Origin: Verrucomicrobiota bacterium
GTDB lineage: Bacteria > Verrucomicrobiota > Verrucomicrobiia > Limisphaerales > UBA11358
Assembly (NCBI GenBank): GCA_026225155.1
Contig: JAMFSG010000053.1
Location: 1-12,105 of the forward strand
Direction of reading: 5' to 3'
DNA: 12,105 nucleotides
This document shows, piece by piece, positions 6,723 to 12,105 of this stretch. The translations under genes and the position numbers were made by a program. How positions within the stretch are numbered: position 1 is the first letter of the stretch; the number at the start of each line of letters is the position of its first letter. The notes below the pieces were generated by a model. The model did no database searches and was not told the DNA's origin. It was given only the letters and a program-made list of their open reading frames with translations.

Positions 6723-7094
6723 ATGACGCAACCGCTCGCGCTGGTGTTTTACGAAAGGCTGATGCCTGGCAGCCAGTTAGTGAACCGGTTGCAGGATTTA
6801 AATTACCGCGTGCTGGCGGTCAATAACATTGCGTTGCTCGCGGCGACGGCGAAACGGGAACTGCCTTTGCTTTTGATCACCGATCTGGACGCGCGCGGCG
6901 AAGTGCTGGCGGCCATTGAAAAAAACAAAACCGACGCCGCTACAAATCATTTGCCGGTCATCGCCTTTGCGCCGGACGAAAAACCAGATTTGCTTGAAGC
7001 GGCGCAAAAAGTTGGTGCCAATTTTACGGTCGGCGAAACGGCGCTGGCCAGTCATTTGCCAGAATTGCTGGATCAGGCGATGCAGGTGGATTGA
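6723..7094 (+). CDS. Degenerate receiver-like (CheY-fold) protein, single domain
   Basis: This is a 123-residue cytoplasmic protein with no signal peptide. Its pattern of alternating strands and helices resembles a response-regulator receiver. ELPLLLITDLDARGE places D54 where the phospho-acceptor sits, and LPVIAF then AAQKVGANFTVGE match the beta4 and beta5 regions. Key residues are missing, however. The N-terminal acidic pair is replaced (LVFYER, only E11 acidic), the beta4 Thr/Ser is replaced by Ala/Pro (AFAP), and no Lys is found in the KP position (GETALAS). If the fold call is right, it is a pseudo-receiver that would not be phosphorylated in the usual way. I chose the ATG at 6723 because the domain begins there; the frame is open far upstream over the VWA gene only as a shadow. 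It is divergently transcribed from the kinase operon across 124 bp and may share its regulatory region. Its target is unknown. Confidence 0.75.
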   Translation: MTQPLALVFYERLMPGSQLVNRLQDLNYRVLAVNNIALLAATAKRELPLLLITDLDARGEVLAAIEKNKTDAATNHLPVIAFAPDEKPDLLEAAQKVGANFTVGETALASHLPELLDQAMQVD

Positions 7095-7121
7095 GCCAGC
7101 TTTTGGCAATATTTTAATCGT

Positions 7122-7259
7122 AAGGTAGGAACATCGCGCTGCGATGTCCCCGTCGCCGAGCGCAGTGTCAGGTGACGGAAACGGGCGTCGTTGCGTAAAC
7201 CGCTTGTCAATTCCTAGCGCCGCAACCGGGCGCGGACGGCGCAGTGCGCCGTTCCTGCC
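7122..7259 (+). repeat. Composite palindromic repeat, GTAG-headed REPIN-like, copy 1
   Basis: This is the first of two directly repeated elements; the other is at 7803-7940. The left REP-like unit has head GTAG (7125-7128 region) and a hairpin GGAACATCGC-GCT-GCGATGTCCC with one mismatch. The right unit, in inverted orientation, has a hairpin around GACGGCGC-AGT-GCGCCGTT. Smaller stems lie inside each (GTCGCC...GGTGAC and a GCGCC...GGCGC-like stem). The first 62 bases match copy 2 at 57 positions and the last 49 at 42, while the central 27 (7184-7210) are diverged. The two outer ends resemble each other as imperfect terminal inverted repeats. There is no coding capacity. Confidence 0.85.
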
Positions 7260-7269
7260 CAGCTTTTGC

Positions 7270-7298
7270 TTGACTTTCTGCACGCAGTTATTTAAGTT
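7270..7298 (+). promoter_or_regulatory. Candidate promoter of the cold-shock gene
   Basis: TTGACT (7270-7275) resembles a -35 box. A weak -10 candidate, TAAGTT (7293-7298), follows at 17-bp spacing in an AT-rich stretch. This would give a leader of about 110 bases before the cold-shock ATG, as is usual for csp genes. The -10 match is poor, so the exact start is uncertain. The leader (about 7305-7413) shows no strong hairpin that I can support. Confidence 0.3.
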
Positions 7299-7401
7299 GA
7301 TTGCTTAATTAAGGCTTGGGCATTAGGGAAAAATGGCCTTTTTGGATGCGGATGGGGGACTTCGCCGTGTCATGTCATTTTTGGCCCGCCTTGCAAAAAT
7401 C

Positions 7402-7406
7402 AGGAG
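7402..7406 (+). promoter_or_regulatory. Strong Shine-Dalgarno site of the cold-shock gene
   Basis: AGGAG is placed 7 bases before the ATG at 7414. It decides that start over a longer in-frame start at 7333. It is the clearest ribosome binding site in the window; most other genes here lack one. Confidence 0.85.
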
Positions 7407-7413
7407 CTGTTAT

Positions 7414-7623
7414 ATGGCCAGTGGCAAAGTAAAATGGTTCGATAACAAAAAAGGGTTCGGCTTCATCGCCCAGGATTCCGGCCAGGATGTTTTCGTGCAT
7501 CACACGTGCATCATTGGCGAGGGATTCAAAACCTTGAACGAAGGCGACGACGTATCTTTTGAAGTCACGCCCAGTGACAAAGGGTTGAAAGCCCAGAACG
7601 TCCAGCGCGTGTCGGCGGCGTAA
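7414..7623 (+). CDS. csp: Cold-shock domain protein (CspA family)
   Basis: This 69-residue protein is a single OB-fold cold-shock domain that binds single-stranded RNA or DNA and acts as an RNA chaperone in the cytoplasm. It starts MASGKVKWFDNKKGFGFI, with RNP1 (KGFGFI) and RNP2 (VFVHHT) intact and the family's usual length. The ATG at 7414 is supported by AGGAG at 7402 and by the canonical N-terminus. The gene is monocistronic, and composite palindromic repeats lie on both sides at 7122-7259 and 7803-7940. No clear terminator hairpin with T-run follows the stop. Confidence 0.97.
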   Translation: MASGKVKWFDNKKGFGFIAQDSGQDVFVHHTCIIGEGFKTLNEGDDVSFEVTPSDKGLKAQNVQRVSAA

Positions 7624-7641
7624 ATCGCCCGGCGCGTCCAG

Positions 7642-7767
7642 TCAAAAAAATTCCGCGAGCGGCGAAATTACCATTCGCACTTTGCTGGAGTTGACGCCAA
7701 GACTTTCTTCACGCCGGATGCGCGCAACACGAGTTGCGAAATCCTGCACCGCAAAATTGTCGCCGTT
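7642..7767 (-). pseudogene. Possible short coding remnant (41 codons, no start)
   Basis: On the minus strand a stop-bounded frame reads FAVQDFATRVARIRREES, then GVNSSKVRMVISPLAEFF, and ends in TGA at 7642. An upstream TGA (7770-7768) closes it, and no good start codon or Shine-Dalgarno site is seen. Its composition looks protein-like, and it borders the second palindromic repeat, so it could be the tail of a gene broken by rearrangement. I do not recognise the family, and it may be chance. The rest of 7624-7802 shows nothing else I can support. Confidence 0.2.
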
Positions 7768-7802
7768 TCAAATTCAACCATCCCAGTAATGTTCCAATTT
7801 TG

Positions 7803-7940
7803 AAGGTAGGGACATCGCGCTGCGATGTCCCCATCGCCGAGCGCAATTTCAGGCGACGGAAACGAATGTAGTAAAATTGACGTCTTGCTGATTCCTTGCG
7901 CCGCAACCTGGCGCGGACGGCGCAGCGCGCCATCCCTATC
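7803..7940 (+). repeat. Composite palindromic repeat, GTAG-headed REPIN-like, copy 2
   Basis: This is a direct repeat of 7122-7259, starting 681 bases downstream. The left unit is GTAG plus a perfect 10-bp stem with 3-base loop: GGGACATCGC-GCT-GCGATGTCCC. The right unit, inverted, is a stem around GACGGCGC-AGC-GCGCCATC with one mismatch. Internal stems TCGCC...GGCGA and GCGCC...GGCGC are perfect here. The central 27 bases (7865-7891) differ from copy 1. The element ends 74 bases before the start of the large transglutaminase-like gene, so it may separate the two transcription units. No promoter could be placed with confidence between 7941 and 8014. Confidence 0.85.
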
Positions 7941-8014
7941 AAATCAGGACGCTTCCAACTTCCAATTTGTTTGGCGCACTGGAAGAATTGCGCTACTTTG
8001 GCTCCCTTGTTTTT

Positions 8015-11000
8015 ATGAAAATGAAATGTGCGTTTTTGCTTCGCGGAATTTTTTTGACGGCGTTGGTTTCTTTGGTGGTGTCCTCGGTGCGCGCTGATGA
8101 CACCAATTATCTCGGCAACGACTGGGCTTTGGTGGACGCAGGAAAAGTCCTCGCGGCGGCGGCGGAAATCACGCCGGAAAAATTCCCGAATTGTGACGAC
8201 GCGACCGTTGACCAGAAATCCGTGCGCTTTTATCGCGCCAACGGCACGGGCGCAAGCCAGGACGAAACCTTCACCAAAGTGCTGACGGAAAAAGGCCGGC
8301 GCGGCGACCGCACGCTTTCGTTCGGTTTTCAACTGCCGTATTCGACGGTCGCGGTGGCGAAGTTGGAAATCATCCAGCCAGACGGCTCAATTTTGCCCGT
8401 GGACGTGGCGGCGAACTCGAAGGAATCCATTGACGACAGCCAGATGGCGGAAAATATTTACGACCCGAGCGACCGCGTTTTGCGCGTCAACATTCCCAAA
8501 TTGGAGATCGGCGACATCGTTCATTCCGTCGTGCGCACGACCACGGAACGTCCGCTGATCGCCGGCGAATTTGCCGACGAAAATGTTTTTGAAGGCAGCG
8601 GTTACATCCGGCACATCACTTATGAAGTTCATGCGGCGTCGGGCGCGCGTCCGCTTCAGCGCATCGCATTGCGCGATGAAATTCCCGGCACGATTACTTC
8701 TACCACGCAGACGAATGCCGACAACACACTAACGTATCAATGGGAAATCAATGACGTGCCGCGCATGTATGACGAAGCGAACATGCCGCCTTACGAAATG
8801 GTTTTGCAACGGCTTTTCGTCAGCACGACGCCTGACTGGCAGACGATTTCCAAATGGTATTGGAATTTGAGCCAGTCGCATCTGGACGCCATCACGCCGG
8901 ATTTGAAACAAAAAGTTTTTGAACTCACCGCCGACAAAACGTCGGACATGGATAAAATCCATGCGCTGTTTTATTACGTCTCGAAAAATATCCGTTATAT
9001 GGGATTGACGCCGGAAAAAGATCGCCCTGGTTTTGAGCCGCACGACGTTTCCATCACGTTCGACAAAAAATACGGCGTCTGCCGCGACAAGGCTGCGCTG
9101 CTCGTTTCGATGTTGCGCAACGCCGGTTTCAACGCGTTTCCCGTGTTGATCAATATCGGCGCGAAACGCGATCAGGAAGTTCCAGAGCCGGATTTCGACC
9201 ACGCCATCGTCACCGCCGAATTGGAAAAGGGGAAATATGTTTTGATGGATCCGACCGATGAAAACACGCGTGACCTGCTGCCGTCTTATGATTGCAACCG
9301 CAGTTTTCTCGTGTGCCGCGCGGAAGGCGAAACTCTGCTCACGAGTCCCGTCCCGCCGGTGGATGAACATTTGTTGAGCATTGAAACGACGGGCGTTTTG
9401 CGCGCGGATGGACATCTGGAGGCGAAATCAGAATTGTCGTTCAACGGCGTAAACGACGACGAGTATCGCAATGCGTTTTCGCACATGAAGCCGGATGATA
9501 AAGAACGATTTTTTGAGCGCGCGTTGAAGGCCGCGATACCGGGCGCAAGATTGAAATCATTGAAGCTCACGCCGGAAGATATGCTGGATGTTTCCACGAA
9601 GTTGCACGCGGAACTGGAATTTTCCGTGGACGGCCTGACGGTTCTCGGCGGCGGCAAAGCGGTGGTGAGTTTGCCGTGGATCGGCAAACATTTTGGCGTG
9701 GTGAATTTTCTGCTCGAAGGCGCGGATTTGGAAAAACGGAAATATCCGCTCCAAACCGAAGTCACCTGCGGTTTGCAGGAAGATATTTCGCTCAAGCTGG
9801 GCGATGGATTTTCTGGCGCGGTGGCGATGCCGTCCGCTTCATCCGTGGATGATGAAAGTTTGAGCTACGTGCAAAACGTCGCGATCAAAGACGGTTCGCT
9901 CGATGCGTCACGCGCATTGAAATTGAAGACCGTCGAGTTTTCGCCTGCGCAATATCTGAAGCTTAAGCAGACGTTGAAAGGCATGGAATATGACGCGCGC
10001 AAAAATCCCATTTTGGCGACGACAGGAACTGAAACAAACAATGCGACAGCGGCTGATAATTCCGCCGCAGCGCCGGTTGATTCCAACGCGCAAATTTTGG
10101 AGAGCCGCAAAAAACTGGAAGTGATTGACGCGCACACGGCCATTTACACGGTGAAATATGCGAAGAAAATTTTGACCTACGGCGGCAAAATCCGCGAGGC
10201 CGAGGTGAAGATAAATTACAACCCCGCGTGCGAAGAGGCGAAACTCATCCGCGCGGTCGTGACTTCCAAAACCGGCGCGCGGCAGGAAATTTCCGGCGGC
10301 GAAATCAACGTGATGGACCAGGGCTGGAACCCGTCCGCCAAGCGTTACACCGGCGGAAAAATTCTGGTCGCGAACCTGCCCGGCGTGGACATCGGTTCGA
10401 CGATTGAAGTGGAATTTTCCATCACGATGACCAACCAGCCGTTTCTTTCCGGCTACGAACCGTTTCAACTGGCGGACGCGCTGGATAAAAAAACGTTTGA
10501 GCTGATCGCGCCGACGAATATTGAGGTCCAAAAACTGATCGGCGGAACTTTGGGCATCATCACAGAAAGTAACCAAACGGTTACTAGCCAGCAGGCATTC
10601 AAATGGTCGGCGGAAAACGTGAAGGCGCTGCCGGCGGAAACACAGTTGCCGCCGGATTGGAGCAGCATTGCCGGCGTGGGCTATTTCATCGGTGACGTGA
10701 CGAATTATTTGCAGGACTTGAACGCGAGGTTGCTGGCGCACGCGCAAAATTCCACGAAAGCCGCCGCCGCCGCGCATCAATTGACCGACGGCGCAACCAA
10801 TAAAATCGCGGCGATCAAGGCCATCCGCGATTTTATCGCCACGTCCATCCGCGTCGCCGGGCCGTCGTTCACCGATCTGCCGTTGAGCGAATTTTCCGAT
10901 GCGGACACGACCTTGGCCGACGGCTACGGCCACTTGGCCGACCGCGCGATTCTGTTTCACGCGATGCTCACCGCCGCCGGTTTTCATCCCGAATTTGTGC

Positions 11001-11857
11001 TCGCGTCCGGTCTGCCGCCGATTGACGGCATCACGAATATCGCGGATTCATTTCCGCTGCCGCAGGATTTTGAGACGCCGCTCGTCCGCGTCAGCGTGGA
11101 CGGCCAGGATTATTTTCTAAACGACACCGATCAATATGCGCAGCTCGGCACCACCACCGCTGATGCCAAACTCGGCATTGCGCTCGCGAGCCAGTCGGTC
11201 GAAACCATCCACGCCGTGAAAGGTTGCGAAAATAAAATCGAAACGACTTACGCCGTGTCACTCGCGGACAATGGCAGCGCGCGCATCACGATCGCGAAAA
11301 ATTATTTTGGCGAAAATTACAACGACAAAAACCAGTTCTTCGCCGAATTGCCGCCGGAAGAAAAAAACCGCTACTTTCAAAAAATCGTTTCCGACGTGGC
11401 GCAAGGCGCGCAACCCGTCGGCAATCTGACGACGGCGTTTGACACTTATCCCGGTCACGAGGAATTTACGGTGGATATTGACAATTACGCCGTCGTGGAC
11501 GGGAAATATTTTTATTTTGACCTGCCGTCCGTGCCCGCGCCATTTCCCGCGAGCGCGGATCATCGCGCATTGCCGCTTTTTTTCCCGCAAGGAATTGAAG
11601 GCACGGTGCGCACGGAAATTTCCTTACCGTCGGGATTTCATCAAGCAGTGATCGAACCGAAAAGCGAACTGCTCACCGTTCCCGGCGGTTCCAGCGCCAA
11701 CATCACGCGCACGGATGCGGACGGCAAAATCATCATCAACGATCAGTTTGAAATCGCGCCGTCCATCATCAGCCCGCTGGATTATCAGACATTGCTGAAG
11801 GTGCAATCCACGCTCGGCGAAAAATCGGCGAAATTGTTTCTGTTAGAACAAAAATAA
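8015..11857 (+). CDS. Exported protein with tandem DUF3857-transglutaminase modules, second active site lost
   Basis: The 1280-residue protein has a signal peptide (about residues 1-27, cleavage near VRA/DD). The first half has a DUF3857 region (about 45-235) and a transglutaminase-like domain (about 300-430) with an intact triad: C356 in YGVCRDKAALL, H396 in FDHAIV and D412 in LMDPTDE. After a beta-rich segment and a Thr/Asn/Ala linker (about 668-693), the second half repeats the plan: a DUF3857-like region (about 694-880) and a transglutaminase-like domain (about 925-1045). There YGHLADRAILF aligns with the first active site, so Cys becomes L974; His becomes T1021 and only D1037 remains. 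Bacterial members are envelope proteins, possibly peptide cleaving or cross-linking; the substrate is unknown. I chose the ATG at 8015 because it begins the signal peptide (ATG 8021 is equally possible); a TTG at 7967 would add 16 residues. The gene stands alone between two repeat elements, with no clear Shine-Dalgarno site. Confidence 0.92.
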   Translation: MKMKCAFLLRGIFLTALVSLVVSSVRADDTNYLGNDWALVDAGKVLAAAAEITPEKFPNCDDATVDQKSVRFYRANGTGASQDETFTKVLTEKGRRGDRTLSFGFQLPYSTVAVAKLEIIQPDGSILPVDVAANSKESIDDSQMAENIYDPSDRVLRVNIPKLEIGDIVHSVVRTTTERPLIAGEFADENVFEGSGYIRHITYEVHAASGARPLQRIALRDEIPGTITSTTQTNADNTLTYQWEINDVPRMYDEANMPPYEMVLQRLFVSTTPDWQTISKWYWNLSQSHLDAITPDLKQKVFELTADKTSDMDKIHALFYYVSKNIRYMGLTPEKDRPGFEPHDVSITFDKKYGVCRDKAALLVSMLRNAGFNAFPVLINIGAKRDQEVPEPDFDHAIVTAELEKGKYVLMDPTDENTRDLLPSYDCNRSFLVCRAEGETLLTSPVPPVDEHLLSIETTGVLRADGHLEAKSELSFNGVNDDEYRNAFSHMKPDDKERFFERALKAAIPGARLKSLKLTPEDMLDVSTKLHAELEFSVDGLTVLGGGKAVVSLPWIGKHFGVVNFLLEGADLEKRKYPLQTEVTCGLQEDISLKLGDGFSGAVAMPSASSVDDESLSYVQNVAIKDGSLDASRALKLKTVEFSPAQYLKLKQTLKGMEYDARKNPILATTGTETNNATAADNSAAAPVDSNAQILESRKKLEVIDAHTAIYTVKYAKKILTYGGKIREAEVKINYNPACEEAKLIRAVVTSKTGARQEISGGEINVMDQGWNPSAKRYTGGKILVANLPGVDIGSTIEVEFSITMTNQPFLSGYEPFQLADALDKKTFELIAPTNIEVQKLIGGTLGIITESNQTVTSQQAFKWSAENVKALPAETQLPPDWSSIAGVGYFIGDVTNYLQDLNARLLAHAQNSTKAAAAAHQLTDGATNKIAAIKAIRDFIATSIRVAGPSFTDLPLSEFSDADTTLADGYGHLADRAILFHAMLTAAGFHPEFVLASGLPPIDGITNIADSFPLPQDFETPLVRVSVDGQDYFLNDTDQYAQLGTTTADAKLGIALASQSVETIHAVKGCENKIETTYAVSLADNGSARITIAKNYFGENYNDKNQFFAELPPEEKNRYFQKIVSDVAQGAQPVGNLTTAFDTYPGHEEFTVDIDNYAVVDGKYFYFDLPSVPAPFPASADHRALPLFFPQGIEGTVRTEISLPSGFHQAVIEPKSELLTVPGGSSANITRTDADGKIIINDQFEIAPSIISPLDYQTLLKVQSTLGEKSAKLFLLEQK

Positions 11858-11860
11858 AAA

Positions 11861-11940
11861 TGGTGGGGCGAGACTCCGTCGATCCCTAATTAAATTTTCC
11901 GCGCCGAAAATAATGGGCTCGACGGAGTCTCGACCCACCA
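11861..11940. repeat. Paired inverted repeat after the DUF3857 gene (third repeat family)
   Basis: The 26-base arms 11861-11886 and 11915-11940 are reverse complements at 24 of 26 positions, with a 28-base AT-rich centre. Each arm has the core GAGACTCCGTCGA and outer TGGTGGG. The element begins three bases after the stop codon of the large gene. Transcribed, it would form a long hairpin and could stabilise or end the mRNA, but no T-run follows. Its sequence differs from the GGAG and GTAG elements, while the arm length matches that of the GGAG element. Confidence 0.85.
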
Positions 11941-11987
11941 AACTCGATTTGATGGACAAGCACCGCCGCGCCGCCTAATTTGTTTTC

Positions 11988-12105
11988 ATGCCGGATTTTT
12001 CCACAACGCCTGTCAGCAGCCTTTACGTTCACGTTCCGTTCTGCGCGCAGAAATGCGTGTATTGTGCTTTTTATTCGGAAGCGTCGTCGGGCGAACTCGT
12101 CAACC
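11988..12105 (+). CDS. hemW: Radical SAM enzyme, HemW / coproporphyrinogen III oxidase-like, N-terminal part
   Basis: The first 39 codons are visible before the window ends. SSLYVHVPFCAQKCVYCAFY carries the radical SAM cluster motif CxxxCxxC at C19, C23 and C26, with the H-V-P-F-C lead-in typical of the HemN/HemW group. HemW is a heme chaperone related to oxygen-independent coproporphyrinogen III oxidase HemN. The short N-terminus before YVHVPFC favours HemW over HemN, which has a longer lead. The ATG at 11988 lacks an obvious Shine-Dalgarno site but fits the family start. The gene lies 47 bases after the inverted repeat at 11861-11940 and continues outside the window. Confidence 0.88.
   Translation, partial: MPDFSTTPVSSLYVHVPFCAQKCVYCAFYSEASSGELVN

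Noticed and set aside
7122..7940. CRISPR-like array or IS element around the cold-shock gene
   Set aside because: There are only two copies, spaced 681 bp apart, with a normal csp gene between them. There are no regular spacers and no transposase frame.
10568..10585. Perfect 7-bp palindrome AGTAACC/GGTTACT with 4-base loop
   Set aside because: It lies inside the DUF3857 coding region with no promoter context and is short enough to be chance.
9908..10987. 359-codon minus-strand frame opposite the DUF3857 gene
   Set aside because: The Arg/Gly/Val-rich composition is typical of the antisense frame of GC-biased coding DNA. The plus strand has clear domain evidence.

Overview
The window is a chromosomal stretch of a Gram-negative-type bacterium. 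The best guess is Verrucomicrobiota (Pedosphaera/Limisphaerales-like). This rests on several things together: signal-peptide proteins of DUF3857/transglutaminase and VWA type, an ORF6N protein, few strong Shine-Dalgarno sites, and above all three families of GC-rich paired inverted repeats. One of these encodes the peptide SAGILPAS...DAGAPG, which I recall as frequent in proteins of that phylum. This is inference from memory; no marker gene fixes the taxonomy.

Layout. 1-863 (+) is the 3' part of glutamate synthase small subunit (gltD). 959-1468 (+) is an ORF6N-domain protein. It ends three bases from the end of a convergent five-gene minus-strand operon (6598 down to 1472): a secreted VWA protein, an exported rhodanese-like protein, a DUF3395-like lipoprotein, a large membrane histidine kinase and an OmpR/PhoB-type response regulator. 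The last three genes are linked by TGATG and ATGA stop/start overlaps. Upstream of the operon, 6626-6669 holds copies of a CTGACAA-type motif in 11-bp register, the spacing expected for an OmpR/PhoB-family operator, next to the divergent start of a degenerate receiver-domain gene (6723-7094, +).

7095-8014 is repeat-rich. Two directly repeated ~139-bp composite palindromic elements (GTAG-headed, REPIN-like) flank a cold-shock protein gene (7414-7623, +). 8015-11857 (+) encodes a 1280-residue exported protein that is an internal tandem duplication of DUF3857 plus transglutaminase; the first active site is intact and the second has lost its Cys and His. A third inverted-repeat family (11861-11940) follows its stop codon. 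The window ends in the first 39 codons of a radical SAM enzyme of HemW type.

The most unusual feature is a 72-bp GGAG-headed REPIN-like palindrome lying in frame inside the ATP-binding domain of the histidine kinase (2452-2523), where it adds 24 residues between the N box and the G1 box. The five-gene operon looks like an envelope-sensing module: VWA, rhodanese and lipoprotein parts outside the cytoplasm, and the kinase/regulator pair carrying the signal inward. The partner relations are inferred from gene order only.
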